DNA of 64,000 nt from Pseudomonas prosekii (GTDB lineage Bacteria; Pseudomonadota; Gammaproteobacteria; Pseudomonadales; Pseudomonadaceae): NCBI RefSeq assembly GCF_900105155.1, contig NZ_LT629762.1, forward strand, positions 434,001 through 498,000, given 5' to 3'. The notes beneath the pieces are model-generated. The model had not been told where the DNA came from, did no database searches, and saw only the letters and a list, made by a program, of their open reading frames with translations. The stretch's first letter is position 1, and each line of letters begins with the position of its first letter. Positions 19,961-28,615 of this stretch are shown one piece after another. Position numbers and translations under genes: made by a program.

Positions 19961-21301
19961 ATGACCCTGCGCGTGTTGTTCCTGATGCTGCTCTGCGCCG
20001 GCCTGCCATTTACGGCGGCGGCCGATGTCTTGCCGATCGCCGAAAACGGCCCGGCGCTGCGCATTCAGGGCTCCAACACCATCGGCGCGGCGCTCGGCCC
20101 GGCGCTGGTCGAAGGCTTGCTGCGCGAACAAGGCCTGCTCAAAGTCCATCGCGAAACCTCGGACACAACCAACGAACAACGGGTGATCGGGCAAACGTCG
20201 GACGGTCGGCGAGTAGTCGTCGAAGTCGCGGCGCACGGTTCGAGCACCGGTTTCACTTCTTTGAAAAACGCCTCGGCCGACCTCGCGGCCTCATCACGTC
20301 CGATCAAGGACAACGAATTGGCGCAGCTCAAATCCCTCGGCGACCTGAAAAGCCCCGGTGCCGAGCAAGTGATTGCCATCGATGGATTGGCGATCATCCT
20401 GCACCCGCAAAACCCGTTAAATCAGCTCAACACCGAACAACTCGCGCGGATCTTCAGTGGCGAGGCCCAGACGTGGGAAGACATCGGCGGTGTCGGTGGG
20501 AAAATTCATTTGTACGCGCGGGATGATCAGTCGGGCACCTACGACACCTTCAAGGAAATTGTCCTCAATGGCCGAGGGAAAACGCTGAGCAAAACGGCGC
20601 AACGTTTCGAGTCCAGCGAACAATTATCCGACGCGGTCAGCCTCGACCGGCAAGGCATCGGTTTTATCGGCCTGCCCTATGTGCGTCAGGCCAAAGCCGT
20701 GGCGATTGCCGATGGCCAGTCGCAAGCCATGTTGCCGCTGAACAGTTTGATCGCGACCGAGGACTATCCGCTGTCGCGGCGGTTGTTCTTTTATCTGCCG
20801 CCGAATGGCAAAAATCCTTGGGCCGAGGCGTTGGTGGGGTTTGCGCAAAGCAGCCAGGGCCAGGCGATTGTCGCGGCCAACGGTTTTATCGCGCAAACCG
20901 TGCAGGCGATGGCGGTGACGCCGAACGCGCTGATGCCTGAGGGTTATCAGGCGTTAAGTCGGCATGCGCAGCGTTTGACCGTGAATTTTCGCTTTGAGGA
21001 AGGCAGTGCGACGCTGGATAACAAGGCGCGGCAAGACCTGTCGCGGGTGCTCGACTATATAAAGCAGCACGGCAAGCGCAATCGCGAGGTGACGCTGGTG
21101 GGATTTGGCGACGCCAAAAGCGATCCGGCGCGCGCTGATCTGCTGTCGAAGTTGCGGGCGATGGCGGTACGCCGGGAGTTGGCGAAAAACGGCGTGGTGT
21201 TCCGCGAGATTCGCGGTTTTGGCGCAGAGATGCCGGTGGCGGCAAACAGCGCGGATGAAGGCAGGATCAAAAATCGGCGGGTTGAGGTTTGGGTGTATTG
21301 A
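19961..21301 (+). CDS. PstS-like binding domain fused to OmpA C-terminal domain
   Basis: A 446-residue secreted protein. Signal peptide about 1-22 (LFLMLLCAGLPFTAAA). Residues about 30-300 form a phosphate-type periplasmic binding domain (IQGSNTIGAALGPALVEGLL, then ARDDQSGTYDTFKEIVL). Residues about 320-446 form an OmpA/MotB peptidoglycan-binding domain (TLVGFGDAKSDPARADLLS, ending IKNRRVEVWVY). The fusion suggests a binding protein tethered to the cell wall rather than delivered to an ABC transporter, and no pst transporter genes are adjacent. Whether it binds phosphate is not shown; the SGTYDTF loop resembles the anion-binding loop of PstS. Confidence 0.85.
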   Translation: MTLRVLFLMLLCAGLPFTAAADVLPIAENGPALRIQGSNTIGAALGPALVEGLLREQGLLKVHRETSDTTNEQRVIGQTSDGRRVVVEVAAHGSSTGFTSLKNASADLAASSRPIKDNELAQLKSLGDLKSPGAEQVIAIDGLAIILHPQNPLNQLNTEQLARIFSGEAQTWEDIGGVGGKIHLYARDDQSGTYDTFKEIVLNGRGKTLSKTAQRFESSEQLSDAVSLDRQGIGFIGLPYVRQAKAVAIADGQSQAMLPLNSLIATEDYPLSRRLFFYLPPNGKNPWAEALVGFAQSSQGQAIVAANGFIAQTVQAMAVTPNALMPEGYQALSRHAQRLTVNFRFEEGSATLDNKARQDLSRVLDYIKQHGKRNREVTLVGFGDAKSDPARADLLSKLRAMAVRRELAKNGVVFREIRGFGAEMPVAANSADEGRIKNRRVEVWVY

Positions 21302-21332
21302 TTCTGGAGGTTACTGCGTCGAGGCTTCCGAC

Positions 21333-21444
21333 GTCATCGCGAGCAAGCTCGCTCCCACAGGGGAATGCATTCCAAATGTAGGAACAAGCTCGCTCTCAAA
21401 GGGGAATGCATTCCAACTGTGGGAGCGAGCTTGCTCGCGATGGC
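21333..21444. repeat. Triple REP cluster
   Basis: Three REP-like halves (gtcatcgcgagcaagctcgc, a degenerate gtaggaacaagctcgctctc, and gtgggagcgagcttgctcgc) are joined by two copies of ggggaatgcattccaa. The outer two are inverted with respect to each other. Confidence 0.8.
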
Positions 21445-21457
21445 TGCCAATGCGCTT

Positions 21458-22687
21458 TTACTGCCCGCTGCGCATCATTTCTTTCGGCACGTATTTGCCG
21501 ATTTCGAATTTGCCGATCGCCGCGCGGTGCACTTCGTCCGGGCCGTCGGCCAGGCGCAGGGTGCGCTGCATGGCGTACATGTAGGCCAGCGGGAAATCAT
21601 TGGAAACCCCGGCGCCGCCATGAATCTGAATCGCCCGGTCGATCACCCGCAAGGCAACATTCGGTGCGACCACTTTGATCTGCGCGATCTCGCTTTTGGC
21701 GATCTTGTTACCCACCGTGTCCATCATGTACGCGGCTTTCAACGTCAGCAGCCGCGCCATGTCGATTTCCATCCGCGAGTCGGCAATCTTGTCGATGTTC
21801 CCGCCCAGCCGTGCCAACGGTTTACCGAATGCAGTACGGCTCACCGCGCGTTTGCACATCAATTCCAGCGCGCGTTCAGCCATGCCGATTGAACGCATGC
21901 AGTGGTGAATGCGCCCTGGGCCGAGGCGACCCTGAGCAATTTCGAAGCCCCGTCCTTCGCCCAACAGGACGTTTTCGTACGGCACCCGGACATTTTCAAA
22001 CAGCACTTCGGCGTGACCGTGCGGCGCGTCGTCATAACCGAACACCGGCAATGGCCGGACGATTTTCACCCCCGGTGTGTCCACCGGCACCAGAATCATC
22101 GAGTGCTGCGCATGACGCGGCGCGTCGGGATCGCTCAGGCCCATGAAAATAAGGATCTTGCAGCGCGGATCGCACGCGCCGGAGGTCCACCATTTTTTCC
22201 CGTTGATCACCCATTCGTCGCCATCACGCACAGCGCGGGCGGCCATGTTGGTGGCGTCCGAAGAAGCCACGTCAGGCTCGGTCATGGCGAACGCCGAGCG
22301 AATTTCGCCGCGCAGCAAGGGCTCGAGGTAACGCTGTTTTTGTTCTTCGTTGGCGTAACGCACCAGCACTTCCATGTTGCCGGTGTCTGGCGCCGAGCAG
22401 TTGAACGGCTCCGGGCCGAGCAGCGAGCGGCCCATGATTTCGGCGAGCGGCGCGTATTCGAGGTTGGTCAGGCCGGCGCCGAGTTCGGACTCAGGCAGAA
22501 ACAAATTCCACAAGCCTTCGGACTTGGCCTTGAGTTTCAGCTCTTCCATGATTGCCGTCGGCTGCCAGCGATCGCCCTCGGCGACCTGGCGCTCGAACAC
22601 GGCTTCAGCGGGATAAACGTAGGTGTCCATGAACGCGGTCACGCGCTCACGCAGTTCTTGCACCTTGGGCGAATAAGCGAAATCCAT
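21458..22687 (-). CDS. Acyl-CoA dehydrogenase
   Basis: A 409-residue flavoprotein of the ACAD fold. The FAD-binding [15 protein letters not shown] motif and the [17 protein letters not shown] segment are clear, and the C-terminal half carries [19 protein letters not shown]. It is most like the long ACAD/acyl-CoA dehydrogenase 10/11-type group rather than the short-chain isovaleryl enzyme. The chain length of the substrate cannot be assigned. A LysR regulator is transcribed divergently 193 bases away and is the likely controller. Confidence 0.9.
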   Translation of the reverse strand: MDFAYSPKVQELRERVTAFMDTYVYPAEAVFERQVAEGDRWQPTAIMEELKLKAKSEGLWNLFLPESELGAGLTNLEYAPLAEIMGRSLLGPEPFNCSAPDTGNMEVLVRYANEEQKQRYLEPLLRGEIRSAFAMTEPDVASSDATNMAARAVRDGDEWVINGKKWWTSGACDPRCKILIFMGLSDPDAPRHAQHSMILVPVDTPGVKIVRPLPVFGYDDAPHGHAEVLFENVRVPYENVLLGEGRGFEIAQGRLGPGRIHHCMRSIGMAERALELMCKRAVSRTAFGKPLARLGGNIDKIADSRMEIDMARLLTLKAAYMMDTVGNKIAKSEIAQIKVVAPNVALRVIDRAIQIHGGAGVSNDFPLAYMYAMQRTLRLADGPDEVHRAAIGKFEIGKYVPKEMMRSGQ

Positions 22688-22880
22688 GGGCAGCTACCTT
22701 CTCTTTCAGGGAGGTTGTTTGGGGCATGCAATCGATGCTAGAACAGCGTTGATAATTTACCTAGCCTATTCTCGGCGTGTATAAACATTCATCACCGATA
22801 TATGATCGGCCAATTATCAAGGGCAAAATCGCCCTGACTGCCAGCCCTGACAACACTCCAGAAAAACAAGAGAGCGCGCA

Positions 22881-23810
22881 ATGAATCTGAGCAAGGTCGA
22901 CCTCAATCTCTTTATCGTCTTCGACGCGATCTACACCGAAGCCAACCTGACGCGCGCCGGGCAAATTGTCGGCATTACCCAGCCTGCGGTTTCCAACGCC
23001 CTGGCGCGTTTGCGCGAAACCTTCAACGACCCGTTATTCGTGCGTACCGCGCAAGGCATGGTGCCGACGCCGATGGCGCAGAACATCATCGGCCCGGTGC
23101 GCAACGCCCTCTCGCTGCTGCGCGTGTCGGTGCAGGAAAGCCGCATTTTCAACCCGTTGCAGGCGGTCAAGACCTACCGCATCAGCATGACCGACCTCAC
23201 CGAAGCGGTGATTCTGCCGCCGCTGTTTCAGCGCCTGCGACGCCTGGCGCCAACAGTGATCATCGAAAGCTTCCTGTCGAAACGCCGCGAGACCACCAAG
23301 GAACTGGCGGCCGGTCGCCTCGACTTCGCCGTGGATGCGCCGCTCAATACCGACCCGCAAGTGCGCCATGTCAAACTGATGGAAGACCGTTACGTATGCG
23401 CGATGCGCAAAGGTCACCCCATGGCCGGCAAGGAAAAATTCAGCCTCGACGATTACCTGTCACTGACCCACATCCACATTTCCAGCCGTCGCAACGGGCT
23501 CGGGCATGTCGATCTGGCGCTGGGGAAAATGGGCATTCAGCGCAAGATCGCCCTGCGTTCCCAGCATTATTTGATGGCGTCACAGGTGTTGCAGCAGACC
23601 GATATGGTCATGACGGTGCCGGAGCGCTTTGCCCGCCGGCATGAGTTGCAGGCGTTCAATCTGCCGGTCAACGATGTGCCGCCGGTGGAAACCCATTTGT
23701 ACTGGCACGAAAGCACCGATCAGGACCCGGCCAACCGCTGGATGCGCGAGCAGATGATTGAGTTGTGCCAGCAGGTGACGGCGCATGAGAAAAAGCTCGA
23801 TAAGGCGTAG
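22881..23810 (+). CDS. LysR-family transcriptional regulator
   Basis: A 309-residue LTTR. The winged helix-turn-helix lies at about 6-65 (LNLFIVFDAIYTEANLTRAG, then TQPAVSNALARLRE), followed by a linker helix and a two-lobe substrate-binding domain. It resembles the NodD/LeuO-like branch (start MNLSKVDLNLFIVFDAIY). Divergent from the acyl-CoA dehydrogenase, so probably an activator of that gene, but no ligand can be assigned. Confidence 0.92.
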   Translation: MNLSKVDLNLFIVFDAIYTEANLTRAGQIVGITQPAVSNALARLRETFNDPLFVRTAQGMVPTPMAQNIIGPVRNALSLLRVSVQESRIFNPLQAVKTYRISMTDLTEAVILPPLFQRLRRLAPTVIIESFLSKRRETTKELAAGRLDFAVDAPLNTDPQVRHVKLMEDRYVCAMRKGHPMAGKEKFSLDDYLSLTHIHISSRRNGLGHVDLALGKMGIQRKIALRSQHYLMASQVLQQTDMVMTVPERFARRHELQAFNLPVNDVPPVETHLYWHESTDQDPANRWMREQMIELCQQVTAHEKKLDKA

Positions 23811-23831
23811 GACGTATGACCGCGTTGTCGT

Positions 23832-23911
23832 TCTTCGCGAGCAAGCTCGCTCCCACATTGGATTTGCGTTCACCTCGCTCCAGGGTGGGAGCGAGCTTGC
23901 TCGCGATGAGG
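23832..23911. repeat. REP inverted pair
   Basis: The halves cttcgcgagcaagctcgctc and gtgggagcgagcttgctcgc form a hairpin between the LysR gene and liuR. Confidence 0.85.
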
Positions 23912-23940
23912 CCCGCAAGAACCCAGAAGATCCAAGCTGC

Positions 23941-23956
23941 TTGACGTAAACGTCAA
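23941..23956. promoter_or_regulatory. LiuR operator upstream of liuR
   Basis: TTGACGTAAACGTCAA is a near-perfect 16-bp palindrome 42 bases before the liuR ATG. It matches the two palindromes in front of liuA, so it is read as an autoregulatory LiuR site. Confidence 0.8.
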
Positions 23957-23998
23957 CCTGCCATTAGCTTAGCGCCATGACTTTCTTCGAGCGCGCCC

Positions 23999-24400
23999 AT
24001 GAGCAGCCAGACTTACAGCATTTCCGATCTCGCCCGCGAGCTCGACATCACCACCCGGGCGATTCGTTTTTATGAAGAGCAAGGCCTGCTCCGCCCCGAG
24101 CGTCGGGGCCAGGAAAGGATTTATTCGCCGCGTGACAAGGTCAGCCTGAAGCTGATTTTGCGCGGCAAGCGCATCGGTTTTTCCCTCGCCGAATGCCGTG
24201 AGTTGATCGAACTCTACGACCCCACCGGCGGCAATCAGAAACAGCTGCAAACCATGCTCAGCAAAATCGCCGAACGCCGCGAACAGCTTGAGCAGCAGAT
24301 GCTCGACATCGAACAGATGAAACTCGAACTCGACACCGCGCAAGAGCGCTGCACCCAGGCGCTGGAACAGACGATCAAGAGCCAGCAACCGGTCCAATAA
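23999..24400 (+). CDS. liuR: MerR-family regulator of leucine/isovalerate catabolism
   Basis: A 133-residue MerR-type regulator. The N-terminal helix-turn-helix and wing are clear (YSISDLARELDITTRAIRFY, then EEQGLLRPERRGQERIYSPR), followed by a long dimerisation helix (about 75-125). LiuR controls branched-chain amino-acid breakdown genes in many proteobacteria. Its location beside liuE and the matching palindromes at liuR and liuA support the assignment. An earlier ATG 22 bases upstream is in another frame. Confidence 0.93.
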   Translation: MSSQTYSISDLARELDITTRAIRFYEEQGLLRPERRGQERIYSPRDKVSLKLILRGKRIGFSLAECRELIELYDPTGGNQKQLQTMLSKIAERREQLEQQMLDIEQMKLELDTAQERCTQALEQTIKSQQPVQ

Positions 24401-24411
24401 ACACTGCAAAT

Positions 24412-24513
24412 CCCCTGTAGGAGTAAAGCTTGCTCGCGATAGCGTCAGGTCAGTCGACATCGATGTTGCATGACCTACCGCTATCGCGAGCAAGCTTTGC
24501 TCCTACAAGGGTT
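24412..24513. repeat. REP inverted pair between liuR and liuE
   Basis: The halves ctgtaggagtaaagcttgct and agcaagctttgctcctacaa are separated by about 45 bases, inside what is otherwise a two-gene operon. Confidence 0.8.
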
Positions 24514-24540
24514 ATCTGAACCATTAAAAGGTCCATCGCC

Positions 24541-25440
24541 ATGTCCCTCCCCACCCACGTACGCCTGGTCGAAGTCGGCCCTCGCGACGGTCTGCAAAAC
24601 GAAGCTCAGCCCATCAGCGTCGCGGACAAGGTGCGGCTGGTCGATGCCTTGAGCGCCGCCGGTCTCGGCTATATAGAAGTCGGCAGTTTCGTCTCGCCGA
24701 AATGGGTGCCGCAAATGGCCGGTTCCGCCGATGTCTTCGCGCAGATCCAGCGCAAGCCCGGCGTAACCTACGGCGCCCTGGCACCGAACCTGCGCGGGTT
24801 TGAAGACGCGATCGCCGCCGGGGTCAAGGAAGTCGCGGTGTTCGCCGCAGCTTCCGAGGCGTTCTCGCAGCGCAATATCAATTGCTCGATCAGCGAAAGC
24901 CTCGCGCGGTTCGTGCCGATCATGCAAGCCGCCAAGCAACACGGCGTCAGCGTGCGCGGTTACGTTTCCTGCGTGTTGGGCTGCCCTTATGAGGGTGCGG
25001 TGGCGCCGGAGCAGGTCGCGATGGTCGCCCGCGAGCTCTATGCGATGGGCTGCTACGAGGTTTCGCTGGGCGACACCATCGGCACCGGCACCGCGGGGGC
25101 AACGCGGAAAATGTTCGAGGTGGTTTCAGCCGAGGTGCCGCGAGACAAACTGGCCGGGCATTTTCACGACACTTACGGCCAGGCCATGGCCAATATCTAT
25201 GCGAGCCTGCTGGAAGGCATTGCGGTGTTCGACAGCTCTATCGCCGGCCTCGGTGGCTGCCCGTATGCCAAAGGCGCGAGCGGTAACGTTGCGACCGAGG
25301 ACGTTGTGTACCTGCTCAACGGCCTCGGCATCGACACTGGAATCGACCTGGACGCCCTGATTCTCGCGGGCCAACAGATTTCCAGCGTGCTCGGACGCCC
25401 CACCGGTTCCCGAGTGGCCAAGGCGCGCAGCGCGCAGTAA
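24541..25440 (+). CDS. liuE: Hydroxymethylglutaryl-CoA lyase
   Basis: A 299-residue TIM-barrel lyase (also named mvaB) that cleaves HMG-CoA to acetoacetate and acetyl-CoA, the last step of leucine breakdown. The metal/substrate motif VGPRDGLQNE is near the N-terminus, GHFHDTYGQAMANIY carries metal-ligand histidines, and the signature with the active Cys reads GLGGCPYAKGASGN. It follows liuR but is separated from the liuABCD operon by a sRNA gene and a convergent ligase gene. Confidence 0.95.
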   Translation: MSLPTHVRLVEVGPRDGLQNEAQPISVADKVRLVDALSAAGLGYIEVGSFVSPKWVPQMAGSADVFAQIQRKPGVTYGALAPNLRGFEDAIAAGVKEVAVFAAASEAFSQRNINCSISESLARFVPIMQAAKQHGVSVRGYVSCVLGCPYEGAVAPEQVAMVARELYAMGCYEVSLGDTIGTGTAGATRKMFEVVSAEVPRDKLAGHFHDTYGQAMANIYASLLEGIAVFDSSIAGLGGCPYAKGASGNVATEDVVYLLNGLGIDTGIDLDALILAGQQISSVLGRPTGSRVAKARSAQ

Positions 25441-25459
25441 ACGCGCAAATGAGTCAGGG

Positions 25460-25500
25460 TGTTACCGCAACCGCGTTTGTGCGGGGATAAACGAGTAACA
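25460..25500 (+). promoter_or_regulatory. Probable CbrB upstream activating site of crcY
   Basis: TGTTAC at 25460-25465 and its inverse GTAACA at 25495-25500 lie about 85-120 bases before the -24/-12 promoter. In Pseudomonas, CbrB activates crc sRNA promoters from such upstream inverted sites. The spacing between the arms is wide, so the pair could be two half-sites. Confidence 0.5.
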
Positions 25501-25580
25501 CGGAAACAAATTGTCAGTTCTGAACGCAGGGCAAAATCCTGATAAATCACAACACGTTGATTTTAAAGGGATTTTTAAAG

Positions 25581-25597
25581 TTGGCACGGCTTCTGCT
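25581..25597 (+). promoter_or_regulatory. Sigma-54 (-24/-12) promoter of crcY
   Basis: TTGGCACGGCTTCTGCT matches the RpoN consensus: GG at 25583-25584 and GC at 25595-25596, 12 bases apart. The predicted start is near 25608. Confidence 0.85.
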
Positions 25598-25607
25598 ATC
25601 TCTATGG

Positions 25608-25983
25608 CATAACAAGAATAAAAAGCAGCAAACCAATAAAAATAAGACGAAACGACTCTGACATAACAAGAACAACACGGCAGAGACGCAGCTAACAGAT
25701 TTTTTTGGAGAGGATGTGCTTTTCAGGGTGCTTTTCGGAGTAACCCGCAACCGGGCAGAGAACAATAAAACTACCTTCAGGTAGCTCCCGAACTGGTTGG
25801 ATCGCTCGGCGAAAAAGCAGATCAGCGCTCAAAAAAATACGTTTGCTCTTGATCCCGGATGGGGATCGACAAGAAAAGCGGTAAAGGGCCACGGTTGCCA
25901 AAAACAACAACAGACCGACCCTCAATAATAAAAAAAGAGCACGCGCAACGACAAATTAAAGGGGAGCCTCGGCTCCCCTTTGT
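25608..25983 (+). ncRNA. crcY: CrcY-like sRNA sequestering Hfq/Crc
   Basis: About 375 nt between the sigma-54 promoter and a strong terminator, with no convincing reading frame. It is rich in the Hfq/Crc target motif AAYAAYAA: exact copies at 25761-25768 (AACAATAA), 25903-25910 (AACAACAA) and 25924-25931 (AATAATAA), with near copies at 25611-25618, 25632-25647 and 25665-25677. In Pseudomonas putida crcY lies downstream of the HMG-CoA lyase gene, the same position as here after liuE, and its size is similar. The role known for the family is to titrate Hfq-Crc and relieve carbon catabolite repression when poor carbon sources activate CbrAB. The exact start is inferred. Confidence 0.85.
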
Positions 25984-25984
25984 G
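25958..25984 (+). terminator. Terminator of crcY
   Basis: Stem AAAGGGGAGCC/GGCTCCCCTTT with a two-base loop, directly following the last A-rich Hfq/Crc motif. It defines the 3' end of the sRNA. Confidence 0.85.
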
Positions 25985-26011
25985 CTTTCTGCGATTCACC
26001 GACGACACCTG

Positions 26012-26567
26012 CTTCTGCGGGAGCGAGGCTTGCCCGCGAAGGCAACGCCACGATCCCACAGAAAACCTGTGGGAGCCGAGCTTGCTCGCGATAGCGCCAG
26101 CCCGGCCACCACCAATGCTGGATGACAGGCCGCCATCGCGGGCAAGCCTTGCTCCTACAGGATCTCCAGCAAGTTGCAGGCTCTTGCCAAAACACCAGAC
26201 CCTGTGGGAGCCGAGCTTGCTCGCGATGGCGTCAGCCCGGCCACCATCAATGCTGGATGACAGGCCGCCATCGCGGGCAAGCCTTGCTCCTACAGGATCT
26301 CCAGCGGTTGCACGCTCTTGCCATAACACCAAACCCTGTGGGAGCTAAGCTTGCTCGCGATGGCGTCAGCCCGGCCACCATCAATGCTGGATGAGAAGCC
26401 GCCATCGCGGGCAAGCCTTGCTCCTACAGGATCTCCAGCAAGTTGCAGGCTCTTGCCAAAACACCAAACCCTGTGGGAGCTGAGCTTGCTCGCGATGGCG
26501 CCAGCCCGGCCACCATCAATGCTGGATGACAAGCCGCCATCGAGGGCAAGCCTTGCTCCTACGGTAT
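26012..26567. repeat. REP array with four ~135-bp units
   Basis: A REP half near 26018 is followed by four near-identical units whose gggag cores start at 26071, 26206, 26340 and 26475 (period 134-135). Each unit has gtgggagc.gagcttgctcg, a spacer with accaatgctggatga-like sequence, and the inverse cgggcaagccttgctcctac. The final half overlaps the last codons and stop of the acyl-CoA ligase. This array and crcY together account for the gene-free stretch between liuE and the ligase. Confidence 0.9.
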
Positions 26568-28277
26568 CGCTTTGAGCTCCTCGATACTGATCTCGCGCAT
26601 GCGGAATTTCTGGATCTTGCCGGTCACTGTCATCGGGAATTCCTCGACGAACTTGAAGTGGCGCGGCGTCTTGAAGTGCGCGATGCGTGACTTGCACCAG
26701 GTTTTCAAGTCTTCTTCGGTAGCGCTGTGGCCGGGATGAAACTTGACCCACGCGACAATCTCCTCGCCGTAACGCGAACACGGAATGCCGATCACCTGCA
26801 CGTCCGCCACCGCCGGATGCGTGAAGAAAAACTCCTCCAGCTCCCGCGGATAAACGTTTTCCCCGCCACGGATGATCATGTCTTTGTTGCGCCCGGCGAT
26901 GCACACGAAACCCTCGTCATTCATGCTCGCCAGATCGCCAGTGTGCATCCAGCCGGCCTCATCGATGGCCTCCGCCGTGCCTTGCGGATTGTTCCAGTAA
27001 CCGAGCATCACGCTGTAACCGCGCGTGCACAGCTCGCCGATGGTGCCGCGCGGCACCAGGTTGCCGGCCTCGTCGATGATCTTGTTTTCCAGCTGCGGCT
27101 GAGTGCGGCCGACCGTGGTCACGCGCAATTCCAGTTCGTCTGCAGGACCGGTCTGTAGTGACACCGGACTGGTTTCCGTCATGCCGTAGGCAATCTGCAC
27201 TTCGCTCATGTGCATTTCCTTGATGACCCGGCGCATCACTTCGATCGGGCACGTCGCCCCGGCCATGATCCCGGTGCGCAGGGTCGACAGGTCGAATTCG
27301 CTGCGTTGCGGCTGATCGAGCATGGCGATGAACATGGTCGGCACGCCGTACAGCGCGGTGGCTTTTTCTTCGGCCACGGTGCTCAGGGTCAATAAAGGAT
27401 CAAAGGCATCGTTGGGGTAAATCATTGTGCTGCCGTGGGTGATGCAGCCGAGATTGCCCATGACCATGCCGAAGCAGTGATAGAGCGGCACCGGAATGAC
27501 CAGCCGATCAGCAGCAGTCAGGCCCAGGCTTTCGCCGACCATGTAACCGTTGTTGAGAATGTTGTAGTGGCTGAGGGTCGCGCCTTTGGGGAAACCGGTG
27601 GTGCCGGAGGTGTACTGGATATTCACCGGTTGGTCGAAATGCAGACTCCTATGGCGCTCGTCGAGTTGCTCGGCAGTGACGCTGGCGGCGAGATCGGCCA
27701 GTTGCGTCCACGGCAGAAAACCCGAGGGCGGGCGAGCGTCGAGGCTGATGACGCCGCGCAACTCCGGCAGGCGTTCGCTGCGCAATTGACCGATGGATTG
27801 CTCCGCCAATTCGGGCACCAGGCCTTGCAACATCGCGTGATAGTCGGAGGTCTTGAACGCCCCGGCGCAGACCAGCCATTGGCAGCCGGATTGTTTCAAC
27901 ACATATTCGAGTTCGGAACTGCGGTAGGCCGGGTTGATGTTGACCAGGATCACCCCGAGCTTAGCGCTGGCGAACTGGCTGATGCACCATTGCGCGCAGT
28001 TTGGCGCCCAGATCCCTAGGCGGTCGCCGGCCTGCAGCCCCAGCGCCAGCAGCGCCCTCGCGTGCAGGTCAACGGTATCGGCCAGCTGCTGCCAGGTGTA
28101 ACGCAGCTGTTGATGCCGCACGACCAGCGCCTCTCCGTCCGGGAACTGCCCGACGGTGTGGTCGAAGGCCTCGCCGATGGTCATCGCCAGCAAGGCTTTT
28201 TCCTGGGAACCGCGCGTGTAGCTGCGGGCCGTGCTGGGAATGACGCGGCGCTGCGGGTTTGCTCTGGGTTGATCCAT
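26559..28277 (-). CDS. AMP-binding acyl-CoA synthetase
   Basis: A 572-residue ANL-superfamily ligase that activates a carboxylic acid to its CoA ester. The phosphate loop [12 protein letters not shown], the [10 protein letters not shown] adenylation motif, [22 protein letters not shown] and the C-terminal catalytic [12 protein letters not shown] are all intact. The start at 28277 ([11 protein letters not shown]) is chosen because upstream codons lie in a hairpin repeat. Being divergent from liuA and across from liuE, it probably feeds isovalerate or a related branched acid into the liu pathway; this is inference from position. Its TAG stop lies in a REP sequence. Confidence 0.88.
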   Translation of the reverse strand: MDQPRANPQRRVIPSTARSYTRGSQEKALLAMTIGEAFDHTVGQFPDGEALVVRHQQLRYTWQQLADTVDLHARALLALGLQAGDRLGIWAPNCAQWCISQFASAKLGVILVNINPAYRSSELEYVLKQSGCQWLVCAGAFKTSDYHAMLQGLVPELAEQSIGQLRSERLPELRGVISLDARPPSGFLPWTQLADLAASVTAEQLDERHRSLHFDQPVNIQYTSGTTGFPKGATLSHYNILNNGYMVGESLGLTAADRLVIPVPLYHCFGMVMGNLGCITHGSTMIYPNDAFDPLLTLSTVAEEKATALYGVPTMFIAMLDQPQRSEFDLSTLRTGIMAGATCPIEVMRRVIKEMHMSEVQIAYGMTETSPVSLQTGPADELELRVTTVGRTQPQLENKIIDEAGNLVPRGTIGELCTRGYSVMLGYWNNPQGTAEAIDEAGWMHTGDLASMNDEGFVCIAGRNKDMIIRGGENVYPRELEEFFFTHPAVADVQVIGIPCSRYGEEIVAWVKFHPGHSATEEDLKTWCKSRIAHFKTPRHFKFVEEFPMTVTGKIQKFRMREISIEELKAIP

Positions 28278-28333
28278 GACGACCCCTATTGTCTTTATTG
28301 ATGGGTTGCCGACGGTCACTTGCGGGACTGCAT

Positions 28334-28448
28334 TTGTGGCGAGGGGGCTTGCCCCCGTTGGGATGCGAAGCAGCCCCAAAATTTCCGATGCACCAAAGAT
28401 TTTGTGAGTGCCACGCACACAAACGGGGGCGAACTCCCTCGCCACAGA
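28334..28448. repeat. Imperfect inverted repeat (GTGGCGAGGGGGCTTGCCCCCG type)
   Basis: The half gtggcgagggggcttgcccc (28337) faces a degenerate inverse acgggggcgaactccctcgc (28423). It lies in the 338-base divergent region between the ligase and liuA, which otherwise holds the two LiuR palindromes. Confidence 0.65.
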
Positions 28449-28501
28449 TCCCACAGGGATGGTCCGCTTTTCAATCTTGAACGGCCCTACTCTCGCTCAA
28501 G

Positions 28502-28559
28502 TTGACGTTAACGTAAAGGGTGATTGACAGTCATCTGCCGCAGGCTTACGTTAACGTAA
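28502..28559 (+). promoter_or_regulatory. Twin LiuR operators in the liuABCD promoter
   Basis: TTGACGTTAACGTAAA at 28502-28517 and the perfect palindrome TTACGTTAACGTAA at 28546-28559 flank a TTGACA hexamer (28524-28529). The second copy covers where a -10 would lie. They match the palindrome at liuR, so LiuR is the expected regulator of liuA and possibly of the divergent ligase. Confidence 0.8.
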
Positions 28560-28615
28560 AGGTGAGAGCCGATTCACTGCCCTCCCCAACCGACAAAAAA
28601 GCCAAAAGGTGACCC

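Noticed and set aside
25547-25925. Small minus-strand frames across crcY
   Set aside because: They have no ribosome site and lie in a region better explained by a sigma-54-driven sRNA.
26122-26575. Several short frames in the REP array
   Set aside because: Their repeated peptides (for example ASLAPTGSPA) come from translating REP units.
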